Shown here piece by piece: positions 25,126 through 32,484 of a stretch of DNA of 64,000 bases. The stretch spans positions 62,001 to 126,000 of the forward strand of contig NZ_AUMR01000004.1 of the NCBI RefSeq assembly GCF_000430785.1. The letters run 5' to 3'. The stretch's first letter is position 1. Every line of letters starts with the position of its first letter. The notes below the pieces were generated by a model, which saw nothing but the letters and a program-made list of their open reading frames with translations, had not been told where the DNA came from and made no database searches. The position numbers and the translations under genes are program-made. The stretch comes from Ectobacillus panaciterrae DSM 19096. Its GTDB lineage: Bacteria > Bacillota > Bacilli > Bacillales > Bacillaceae_G.

Positions 25126-26166
25126 TTATATGGAATTCACCATTTGAAACATGGGTAGCATCATAGCCAAATACATCAGGACAATGATGACACCAATACA
25201 TGTAAATAAGATAGGCTGTATGATCATAACAAGCCTGTTGATGCGATTTTCCACTTTTTCTACAACCATATCGCTGTAATCTGCCAGCTCTTTTCCTAAA
25301 TTTCCGCTGGCTTGTCCATGTATAACAACATAAGAAAGCTCTTTTTCGTAATACGGCCGCTGCTCCAAAATGCTGTCGAGCTTTTCTCCGCTGGCAAGCA
25401 AATGTTTCACTTCTTTTGCCTCTGACCGAAAAAAAGAATGATGGGGCTGTTGCTCCATGAGCATAAATACTTCTCGCACTGATAATCCGCCTTGCAGTAA
25501 ACTGCTGATTTGTACAGAAAAATAATGCGAGTTCAGAGATAGAACAAAACCTCGTACGAATGGAATGCGAATCCATATGTTCATTTGTTGATTAGAATCC
25601 AGTTTTCGGAAATATAAGAAGTAGCCTGCCAGCGCCGCCGCGAATACACCAGCAAGCATGATACATATATACGGCAAAGCATACAGAATAGACAAAATGG
25701 CATCAGAAAGCTGTGAAGGAGTTTGCATAGAATGATATAAACTTGAAAACTGGGGCAAAAGGACAGTATTAAACAGCCATACCATCCCGATGAGAAGGCT
25801 GAGGAGAAATATAGGGTACTGAAGAGCTTTTTTCATTTTTTGCAGGTGCTTCTCTTTTCGTTCTAAAATAGCACTTCCTTGACTTAAAGCAAACGCTACA
25901 TCTCCATGCTGCTCTGCATAAAACAAATATCCCAATAAATCGGAATGAAAGGAAAGTCCTGTGAATACAACATGAAGACTGCTTCCTTTTTTTAATTCCT
26001 CTACCGCCTCTCTTAGTTGTGCTTTCCTCCTTTCGCTTAAGTAAAGCTGGAGGAATTCAAGCGCGTGCCAAAGCGAATATCCTTTTTCCAGCAAGCTCCC
26101 TAGTTGACGAAGCAGAACAACTTGCTCGCTCAGTTTCCATACAGAGGTTTTTTTACCGCTGAACAT
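25126..26166 (-). CDS. comGB: Competence pseudopilus inner-membrane platform ComGB
   Basis: A 346-residue PilC/GspF-type protein. Two cytoplasmic repeats (about 15-110 and 210-310), each with the family's Leu-rich helices, alternate with membrane segments near 120-140, 165-190 and 320-343. ISSLLQGGLSVREVF and ASGNLGKELADYSDMVV are conserved. It anchors pseudopilus assembly with ComGA. It overlaps comGA by 14 bases. Confidence 0.96.
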   Translation of the reverse strand: MFSGKKTSVWKLSEQVVLLRQLGSLLEKGYSLWHALEFLQLYLSERRKAQLREAVEELKKGSSLHVVFTGLSFHSDLLGYLFYAEQHGDVAFALSQGSAILERKEKHLQKMKKALQYPIFLLSLLIGMVWLFNTVLLPQFSSLYHSMQTPSQLSDAILSILYALPYICIMLAGVFAAALAGYFLYFRKLDSNQQMNIWIRIPFVRGFVLSLNSHYFSVQISSLLQGGLSVREVFMLMEQQPHHSFFRSEAKEVKHLLASGEKLDSILEQRPYYEKELSYVVIHGQASGNLGKELADYSDMVVEKVENRINRLVMIIQPILFTCIGVIIVLMYLAMMLPMFQMVNSI

Positions 26167-27199
26167 CTTCTTCCTCTATATATCCGAGAGCATAGCCTTT
26201 ATTCATGACTTGCTTCAATGTAGCATAGCTGTATACGCCCTTTTTCCCTCTTGCTTCTAGAATGACCTGTTTTAAATCCCCGCCATACAACAGCTCGTAT
26301 ACGCTCAAACGCCTTACTTTACGCATTTTCTTGCAAAGAGAAGAACATTTTCCTTGGCAGAAAGGGCATTTAATTTCCACTAAACGCTGGGCGGCAACAG
26401 CAAGCAGGGACTGTTCAATTTCAGCATGAGTAATATGAAAATCCAGGAGACGCAAAACAGCGCCTTTTGCGTCATTTGTATGCAGTGTCGTCAGAACCAA
26501 ATGGCCTGTCAAACTGGCTCTCACAGCTACTTTCGCCGTTTCTTCATCCCGTATTTCTCCAACTAGAATAATATCGGGATCATGGCGCAGCACCGCTTTT
26601 AGACCTGCAGCATACGTAATGCCGGCACGTTCGTTAATTTGAATTTGAAGCATGCCATCGCTTCTTTTTTCAACAGGATCTTCAAGCGTAACGATTCGGC
26701 GGTTCAGCTCATGCTGTGCTGCATGCAATAAGGAATACATCGTAGTTGTTTTGCCTGAACCCGTTGGTCCTGTAAAAATAATAAGACCGTGTGAATGGTG
26801 GAGAAAAGAAAGAAGCGCTTTAGCTGAACTCGGAAATAGGGCTAATTGTGAAAGAGGCTGAACCATTGTTTGAAAATGAATGCGGATTACGAGACTTTCA
26901 TTGTTCATAGTGGGCAGGGTAGATAAACGAAGATGGAGATGCGCGTATTCTGCCTGGATTTCTAATGCGCCATTTTGCGGTTTTCGCTTTTCTCCTATAT
27001 CCATAGATGCCAAAAACTTAAAATGCGAAATCAATTTTTCTGAAAAAGCTCTTGTGATGATGTGCTTTGTAACCAAATCCCGGTCAATCCTCATTTGAAT
27101 CATTGCGTCATGATGCCTTGGCACAATATGAATGTCAGATGCCTTTAAATCATAAGATTCTTTTATAACGGTGTCTGCAAACTGCTCAATAGTATTCAT
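26153..27199 (-). CDS. comGA: Competence traffic ATPase ComGA
   Basis: A 348-residue GspE/PilB-type ATPase. Walker A is GPTGSGKTT, the Walker B region is PDIILVGEIRDEET, with the His box TGHLVLTTLHTNDAKGA between; a tetracysteine motif CPFCQGKCSSLC lies near the C-terminus. The ATG at 27199 has GAGAGGAGGC upstream; 33 more in-frame codons upstream lack a site. First gene of comGABCDEFG. A ComK box was sought; AAAATATTATTTA at 27359-27371 is only a weak candidate. Confidence 0.97.
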   Translation of the reverse strand: MNTIEQFADTVIKESYDLKASDIHIVPRHHDAMIQMRIDRDLVTKHIITRAFSEKLISHFKFLASMDIGEKRKPQNGALEIQAEYAHLHLRLSTLPTMNNESLVIRIHFQTMVQPLSQLALFPSSAKALLSFLHHSHGLIIFTGPTGSGKTTTMYSLLHAAQHELNRRIVTLEDPVEKRSDGMLQIQINERAGITYAAGLKAVLRHDPDIILVGEIRDEETAKVAVRASLTGHLVLTTLHTNDAKGAVLRLLDFHITHAEIEQSLLAVAAQRLVEIKCPFCQGKCSSLCKKMRKVRRLSVYELLYGGDLKQVILEARGKKGVYSYATLKQVMNKGYALGYIEEEDVQR

Positions 27200-27422
27200 G
27201 TCTTCGCCTCCTCTCTTCTTATATACCATACATACAAAAAGAAGAAAATGAAGCAAAATACCGTTTTTCCCAGTGCATTCTGCTATATTGGCATCCACAA
27301 AGTATTGACACTATATGCAAATATGAACAATTCATGAATCCTTGTGAAATTTTGTTATTAAATAATATTTTCCATATTATAATGTTGGCATCCCTTACAA
27401 AGTACAGAAGGCGGCGATTGCA

Positions 27423-28121
27423 ATGAAGCAAGTATTAAAAGTGACGAACGTGTTATCTGATTCGACAAGATACTACATTTATCAATATATTTCTAAAAAA
27501 CACGATGATGTAACAGTACAAGAGGTGGCAGACGAATTTCATATTCATCCGAACGTTGCCCGTCTTCATCTGACGAAGCTTGAAGATGTGAATATGCTTG
27601 TATCTGAAACGAAGAAAACAGGAAAAGGCGGAAGACCGAGCCGGTTATATCGCCTATCTCAAGATGTCATCCAATTGCAGTTCCCGTTCCGCGACTATCA
27701 ATTGCTTTCGCAAATTGCGCTTGATACACTTCTCAGCCTTGGTGAAGCAGGAAATAAAGCCTTGTACGAAACAGGAAAGAAGTTTGGAAAAGAGCTTCTG
27801 GAGCGTCATTTGCTGAATGCCGCTATGACAGAAGATGAGCTTTCTTTTGAGGAAAAGGCAAACATCGCAAAAGAAGCGTTCGCTGCAGCCGGGCTTTCTC
27901 CTGAATTTGAAGTAAATAAAACACAAAAAAAATTTTTTTATCAAGTATATAACTGTCCTTTTAAAGAATTGGCGCAAAATCGTGCGCACGTAGTTTGCAG
28001 CATGCACGGCGCAATAATGAAAGGTATTTTTGAAACATTATTTACCGATATTGAATTAATCAGCAATGAAAATATGCTGACAAATTGCAAATCATGCGAT
28101 TATCAGCTTCACATTCACTAA
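27423..28121 (+). CDS. HTH regulator with cysteine-rich C-terminal domain (SufR-like)
   Basis: A 232-residue regulator. The N-terminal winged helix (about 5-80) has VQEVADEFHIHPNVARLHLTKL and the wing KGGRPSRLYRL. The C-terminal domain carries C178 (YNCPFKELA), C192 (VVCSMHG), C222 and C225 (NCKSCDYQL), arranged as in SufR-type effector domains that hold an Fe-S cluster. It could sense iron-sulfur or redox state. It diverges from comGA, sharing a 220-base intergenic region. Target genes are unknown. Confidence 0.82.
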   Translation: MKQVLKVTNVLSDSTRYYIYQYISKKHDDVTVQEVADEFHIHPNVARLHLTKLEDVNMLVSETKKTGKGGRPSRLYRLSQDVIQLQFPFRDYQLLSQIALDTLLSLGEAGNKALYETGKKFGKELLERHLLNAAMTEDELSFEEKANIAKEAFAAAGLSPEFEVNKTQKKFFYQVYNCPFKELAQNRAHVVCSMHGAIMKGIFETLFTDIELISNENMLTNCKSCDYQLHIH

Positions 28122-28148
28122 AATACAATTTCTAGTATATTGTAAATG

Positions 28149-28178
28149 TTTACAATAGTAAGAAAATTACTTTATAAT
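28149..28178 (+). promoter_or_regulatory. Probable sigma-A promoter of yqgY
   Basis: TTTACA and TATAAT with an 18-base spacer, 43 bases before the ATG. Confidence 0.65.
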
Positions 28179-28221
28179 ATATACGGAGGGGATTATGCGT
28201 TCAAAAGGGGAGGGGAAATGA

Positions 28222-28464
28222 ATGGATCGCATGTTTCGCGTTCTAGGCTTCTGGACAGGAATTTTCGCGGTTATGTTTTACTTGGGTGATATGCACTCAA
28301 CAGCGCTTTTATTCTTTGTCCAAACAGGCTTCTTTGTTATTTTAGGTTATTTGAAATTAACAGAACGTATGTATATTTACGTCTTTGGAGCTTATTTAAC
28401 TGTGTTCTTTATCGGATTTACATATTATACAACGTTCTTGCTCGTTCCAGGAATCGAGCACTAA
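28222..28464 (+). CDS. yqgY: YqgY-like membrane protein (DUF2626)
   Basis: An 80-residue protein with three membrane segments (about 5-22, 27-45 and 50-72). The start MDRMFRVLGFWTGIFAVMFY and LTERMYIYVFGAYLT are nearly those of B. subtilis YqgY. GGGGAGGGG precedes the ATG. Function unknown. Confidence 0.92.
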   Translation: MDRMFRVLGFWTGIFAVMFYLGDMHSTALLFFVQTGFFVILGYLKLTERMYIYVFGAYLTVFFIGFTYYTTFLLVPGIEH

Positions 28465-28465
28465 G

Positions 28466-28503
28466 AAAAAGCGGCGGCAAAGTCCGTCGCTTTTTCTTTT
28501 TTT
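28466..28503 (+). terminator. Terminator of yqgY
   Basis: Stem AAAAAGCGGCGG / CCGTCGCTTTTT with a G-U pair, followed by a long T run. Confidence 0.88.
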
Positions 28504-28565
28504 TATATCTTCTGATGAAATTCCCTTTGTCCAGATATATACCCTAGTTAACTTATAGGTTTAAT

Positions 28566-28585
28566 AATATATCTGAAGATATATT
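28566..28585. promoter_or_regulatory. Perfect palindrome, operator candidate
   Basis: AATATATCT-GA-AGATATATT, 9-base arms; 20 bases ahead of a 22-codon frame with its own ribosome site. A half-match, AGATATATAC, lies at 28532. Confidence 0.4.
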
Positions 28586-28605
28586 CTACAAAAAAGGTGA
28601 TTACC

Positions 28606-28674
28606 ATGAATACTTTATTAATAGGAGTAAACATTACGGTGATGCATATGATTCTCACGCAGTATCAGCTTTAA
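28606..28674 (+). CDS. Possible 22-residue peptide
   Basis: ATG frame MNTLLIGVNITVMHMILTQY plus two residues, with AAAGGTG 8 bases upstream and a terminator (28694-28722) downstream. Mostly hydrophobic. It may be a peptide gene or the head of a deleted gene. Confidence 0.3.
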   Translation: MNTLLIGVNITVMHMILTQYQL

Positions 28675-28693
28675 AACAGCTTCCGGGATGAAC

Positions 28694-28722
28694 GATTAAA
28701 AAGAGGACATCTCGTCCTCTTT
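28694..28722. terminator. Bidirectional terminator
   Basis: Stem AAAGAGGAC / GTCCTCTTT between the short peptide frame and the converging gene at 28722. Confidence 0.75.
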
Positions 28723-28928
28723 CACATCCCGTTTTTTTCACACCAGTCGTGAAATTCTCGAAAATCCACATCTACCAATACTAAATCCTTCAGCTCCACA
28801 TCTAATGTAGTATGGTTTCCAATAATCAGCTCATACCCTGATGTACTTTTGCGCATTACGATTCCCATTTGGTTTTGATGCGGGCCATGATTGACGTATG
28901 CTTTTTGTCCTATAATATCAAAATTCAA
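28722..28928 (-). CDS. Small hypothetical protein, 68 residues
   Basis: The best start is a TTG at 28928, with AAAGAGGTG 6 bases upstream; upstream ATG codons in frame have no site. The protein is strand-rich with an IGQKAYVNHGPHQNQMGIVM stretch that resembles a small SH3/KOW barrel, then an acidic part (LDVELKDLVLVDVDFREFHD). No family recognised. Confidence 0.6.
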   Translation of the reverse strand: MNFDIIGQKAYVNHGPHQNQMGIVMRKSTSGYELIIGNHTTLDVELKDLVLVDVDFREFHDWCEKNGM

Positions 28929-29160
28929 ATTCTTCACCTCTTTTTCTTGCTTCATTTCTGTATATATATGATTTGACAAGAAAAATAGTCCCTTTCCATT
29001 TTTCTTTTTTCTATGTTGCAAGATTTATTACAATATCTTTTAATTTATTTCTGCTCCATAAAAAGCTTGTAAAAAATAGTGCGGTTTCATTGTAAGATTG
29101 CTCGTTTTACGATTACAATGTAGTGTGTAAGAACCATGAAAAAATTGAAGAGGGATGACA

Positions 29161-29472
29161 ATGAAGAAAACAGTAATAACCCAAGTCATTCAGCATTTGA
29201 AAAAGTTTGGATTTGAAGATGCGGAATATTGCCCGAAACTGCAGCAATTTCAGTTTCATAACAACTCGGATATCATGAATAACTACGTAACCATCACATA
29301 CAGCAACCAATTTCAAAAATTCAGCGTACGCGTCCATCCGATTGAAACGTCCAATAGTGTAGAGCTCATGGAAGTTACAAAGCGATTAGAGAAGTGTACA
29401 CAATGTGCAGAGGAATTGAATGCTTTGCTCGAAAAACGATATAAGACCGATGTCCCAAAGCTGGTAATTTAA
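29161..29472 (+). CDS. Hypothetical protein, 103 residues
   Basis: Starts MKKTVITQVIQHLKKFGFED, with GAGGG 7 bases upstream of the second ATG. It has an alpha/beta pattern, a C-terminal helix and a CTQC pair (about residues 79-82). Soluble. No known domain recognised. A strong terminator follows, shared with the converging gene. Confidence 0.65.
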   Translation: MKKTVITQVIQHLKKFGFEDAEYCPKLQQFQFHNNSDIMNNYVTITYSNQFQKFSVRVHPIETSNSVELMEVTKRLEKCTQCAEELNALLEKRYKTDVPKLVI

Positions 29473-29474
29473 TG

Positions 29475-29516
29475 TAACAAAAAAAGAATGTGCCAATGCA
29501 CATTCTTTTTTTGTTA
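29475..29516. terminator. Bidirectional terminator
   Basis: Stem AACAAAAAAAGAATGTGC / GCACATTCTTTTTTTGTT, perfect and symmetrical. Confidence 0.92.
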
Positions 29517-29984
29517 CTTCATATGAGCTTGTCCGTCCGTCACCTGCTGCAAAAGCTCCGCTGTCTCTCGTACAGTTAAATCAAAAATGGTCTTCTCTTC
29601 ATCCAGATAAGGAAAATGAGGCAGCCGCCTCTCCATCTTTTTAGTAACGTCCGGGGTAAACGCTTCATTCGGTATGCCGCACTCCGTTTCTAATATGACA
29701 ATCCAATCCAAAAGATGAAACCCTAAACCGTTCACAAATGAAATGAGCTTGTCCCTTGAACTTCCCTCTGCAAAAACACGATACTCTAATTCGTTAAACA
29801 GCTCTTCTCCTAAAATATCTTCTAGCTCATCATCATGCTCACGCGCCAAAATCGCTTCATATCCGTAATCATCTACAAGCTCTTCAGCTTCTTCACTCTC
29901 AAAGCACATTAATTGTGCAAGAGATGCGCCTTTTTTAAATTCACTTTGCTGCACAATTGTTAAAAATAAAGCTTCCTTGTTCAT
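29514..29984 (-). CDS. Acidic hypothetical protein, 156 residues
   Basis: Starts after AAGGAG; the ATG overlaps the stop of the decayed gene upstream (ATGA type), so both were once one operon. The protein is strongly acidic and helical (SEEAEELVDDYGYEA, ELEDILGEELFNELEYR). No membrane segment or motif. It survives although its partner is broken. I do not recognise it. Confidence 0.65.
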   Translation of the reverse strand: MNKEALFLTIVQQSEFKKGASLAQLMCFESEEAEELVDDYGYEAILAREHDDELEDILGEELFNELEYRVFAEGSSRDKLISFVNGLGFHLLDWIVILETECGIPNEAFTPDVTKKMERRLPHFPYLDEEKTIFDLTVRETAELLQQVTDGQAHMK

Positions 29985-30265
29985 TGTATTCGCTCCTTAT
30001 CAGAGTAAGTATGTATACTTTTAATAAGAAATGCACCCAATTCCTCTACATCTCCTAAAAATACTATAATATCAGGAAAATAATAAATGTAGTAGCAAGA
30101 CAGAAAAACGGGTTTTGCGAGAGCAAGAGCCATTCCCAGTTCGATATCCGCTTCCGTCTTTTGCGTCCAATCATACGTATGAATCTACCCTTCTTCCTTC
30201 AGTATGCCGGAAAGCTTTTGAATACGCTCTTTATTCGCAAAGCCAGAAGCTATATAAAAGCGCAT
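29981..30265 (-). pseudogene. Broken nucleoside 2-deoxyribosyltransferase-like gene
   Basis: The minus strand reads MRFYIASGFANKERIQKL, then SGILKEEG, an in-frame TAG, IHTYDWTQK, and after an apparent deletion IELGMALALAKPVF, the family's active-site region. The segment between DWTQ and IELGMALAL is about 25-30 residues shorter than usual. The frame ends on the ATG of the next gene. The family cleaves or transfers deoxyribose; this copy cannot make a full protein. Confidence 0.65.
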
Positions 30266-30342
30266 AAACCTTCAATCGCATCTGCGCTGGCTTCTACCAT
30301 TTACGATACATATTCTTTCTGATAAGGGGCAGGCTTATTCAT
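30266..30342 (-). pseudogene. Head of a decayed gene
   Basis: ATG with ribosome site GAGGTG opens MNKPAPYQKEYVS, followed by TAA, then MVEASADAIEG in the same frame. Either a separate disrupted gene or the original upstream part of the same broken operon. Confidence 0.35.
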
Positions 30343-30748
30343 TTTCTCTACACCTCAATGCATATATATACAAGTGAATAAAAAAAACGTTTTTTTATAG
30401 TGGGTAGAGATCATCCGGCGACGTGCAGTAGCGGTCAAACCTTTGTAGTGGTTCATGCAAGGATAAACCAGAAAGAAGAAACATACAATATTCCCTTTTG
30501 GTTGCACATAGCACATGAAAACGCCGAAATTACAATTGAATAATATATAAATTATAAGATATTCAGCACTTCCCTTACTATCAACTTTCTAAATATATTA
30601 ATTTCATAATATAATAGAAATAGAAATGGAGATGGAAATGACTGATACGATTTTATAAAAGATAAAAGAAACACATCATGTAGAAATAATGAGGGATTAC
30701 AAAAGGGATGATAGAGAAATTCTCTAGCCCAGAAGAGAAGAGCGTCAT
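30343..30748. other. Degenerate intergenic region
   Basis: About 400 AT-rich bases without an intact gene. At 30405-30445, CCGGCGACGTGCAGTAGCGGTCAAACCTT resembles part of repeat family 1. At 30638-30727 a ribosome-site-led frame, MTDTIL-stop-KIKETHHVEIMRDYKRDDREIL, looks like a decayed small gene. Confidence 0.4.
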
Positions 30749-30934
30749 TTATTGATGTCTCTCTCCTTGTTTTTCAGATAATTTCTCAGATAAAATATCA
30801 AGTTCAGCTGCAATCTCTGATCGCTTCAGCTTTCTTTCTTGCACGAACCTTTTAATGGCATAATACAATACACTTGCAATGCACAATAAAACACACACCA
30901 TCAGAACAACATTATCGTAGAGACTAAGTCCCAT
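30749..30934 (-). CDS. Small single-span membrane protein, 61 residues (DUF4083-like)
   Basis: AGGAGGTG precedes the ATG. One membrane helix (about 8-28) and a charged helical tail (RFVQERKLKRSEIAAELDIL) that could form a coiled coil. The pattern is like DUF4083 proteins; that is a weak match from topology. Confidence 0.65.
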   Translation of the reverse strand: MGLSLYDNVVLMVCVLLCIASVLYYAIKRFVQERKLKRSEIAAELDILSEKLSEKQGERHQ

Positions 30935-31096
30935 GGTTCACCTCCTAATTCCCTTATTGTTTTGTCCGGAAACAGGCATGAAATTCCTTCTGTAAAATCT
31001 ATGTTATTGTAACACAATTTCATAGAAGGTTCGAATACTTTTGATTTAGACAGCAGATTATTGCAGACTTTGGCAGCGGATACTTGCAAAAATAAA

Positions 31097-31125
31097 TGAC
31101 CCTGCCAAGCAGGGTCATTCTTTTA
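31097..31125 (-). terminator. Terminator of murG
   Basis: Stem AATGACCCTGC / GCAGGGTCATT with a short T-rich tail on the minus strand, next to the murG stop. Confidence 0.85.
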
Positions 31126-32181
31126 TGCTTCCTCAATATATGTGATGATGTCTTCCAGACAGCCTGCGGCAGAGTAGCCTCGCATTTTCTCCTTGTAACG
31201 AAGACGGTACTCGTATACCTCATTTACAGACTTCAGCAATGCTTCTTCTGTTAACTGCTCTTCGTATACAACGCGGCAGTAGCCTTTTTTCTCAAACGAC
31301 TGTGCGTTTAGAATTTGGTCGCCGCGGCTTGCAGACTTTGGCAGCGGAATAAGAATCATCGGCTTTTGCAGCGTTAAGAATTCGAAAATGGCATTGGATC
31401 CAGCCCGTGAAATGACCATGTCCGTTGCCGCCATAATATCAGGCAGTTCACTGCTTACGTATTCAAATTGCTTATAGCCCTGCGCGTTTTCAAGCGCTTC
31501 GTCCAGATTTCCTTTTCCACAAAGATGAACAATCTGGAACTTTTCAAGAAGCTGAGGCAAGGATTGACGTACCGTTTCATTAATACGCTTCGCTCCCAAG
31601 CTCCCGCCCATGATTGTGATAACCGGCTTTGTGCTTGTAAAACTAAGAAAACGCAATCCTTTATCCCGATTTCCATTTAAAATATCCTCGCGAATCGGAG
31701 AGCCTGTATAAATAGCTTTGCCTTCTGGAAGATGCTTCTTCGCTTCCTCAAATGTAACGAATATTTTCGTCGCAAATCGAAGTGCAATTTTGTTGGCAAG
31801 ACCTGGGGTAATATCCGACTCATGAAGAAAGACAGGCACCCGATTCATCCAGCCCGCAATCACGACCGGCACGGAAACGAATCCTCCCTTTGAGAAAATC
31901 ACATCCGGCTTCAGCTTGCGAATTAGAAAATACGCTTCCATTACCCCCTTCATGACATAAAAAGGGTCTTTGAAGTTTTTCAAATCAAAATATCGGCGCA
32001 GCTTTCCGCTTGAAATACCAGAATACGGAATGCCTTCTCCTTCAATAATATCTTTTTCAATTCCATTTTTCGATCCAATATAATGCACATTCCAGCCCCG
32101 CTCCTGCAGCTTCGGAATAAGCGCCAAATTCGGGGTCACATGCCCGGCGGATCCTCCGCCTGTAAACACGATAGTTTTCAC
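31123..32181 (-). CDS. murG: MurG-type N-acetylglucosaminyltransferase (lipid II synthesis)
   Basis: A 352-residue GT28 enzyme that adds GlcNAc to lipid I at the inner membrane face. Seen: the glycine-rich loop [16 protein letters not shown] (5-20), [37 protein letters not shown] and [24 protein letters not shown] near the UDP site. It starts at a GTG with AAGGAG upstream. It is not in a dcw cluster, so it is probably the second MurG found in some bacilli, unless the dcw copy is missing. Confidence 0.93.
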   Translation of the reverse strand: MKTIVFTGGGSAGHVTPNLALIPKLQERGWNVHYIGSKNGIEKDIIEGEGIPYSGISSGKLRRYFDLKNFKDPFYVMKGVMEAYFLIRKLKPDVIFSKGGFVSVPVVIAGWMNRVPVFLHESDITPGLANKIALRFATKIFVTFEEAKKHLPEGKAIYTGSPIREDILNGNRDKGLRFLSFTSTKPVITIMGGSLGAKRINETVRQSLPQLLEKFQIVHLCGKGNLDEALENAQGYKQFEYVSSELPDIMAATDMVISRAGSNAIFEFLTLQKPMILIPLPKSASRGDQILNAQSFEKKGYCRVVYEEQLTEEALLKSVNEVYEYRLRYKEKMRGYSAAGCLEDIITYIEEA

Positions 32182-32231
32182 TTTTGCAGCTCCTTTATAA
32201 AAAAGATAAGAAAGTATAAGATTTCGGAGTT

Positions 32232-32431
32232 ATGTCTAGCTCCGTCGGCTAGGCGCTGCCACTAGAGAACCTCCGACACAAAAAGGCAAAAAGCGCCTTT
32301 TCGATCAGAGAACCTCTAGTTCTGCGCCTGAACAAGCCGACTCTGCCTTTCTTGATGTCTAGCTCCGCCGGCTAGGTGCTGCACTGAGAACCTCTAGTGG
32401 CAGCACCTGAACGAGCCGGCTCTGCCTTTCT
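32232..32431. repeat. Palindromic intergenic repeat, family 2, copies 2 and 3
   Basis: Two adjacent copies in reverse orientation to the one at 9406. Each starts TGTCTAGCTCCG-CGGCTAGG and ends GAACAAGCCG or GAACGAGCCGGCTCTGCC followed by TTTCTT. Copy 2 (32232-32350) has the inner AAAAAGGCAAAAAGCGCC loop; copy 3 (32351-32431) lacks it. Between murG and metH. Confidence 0.8.
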
Positions 32432-32484
32432 TAAAAATGTCCTATTCCATTATAGTACATTTTTGCTGCATACTTTCATAAACT

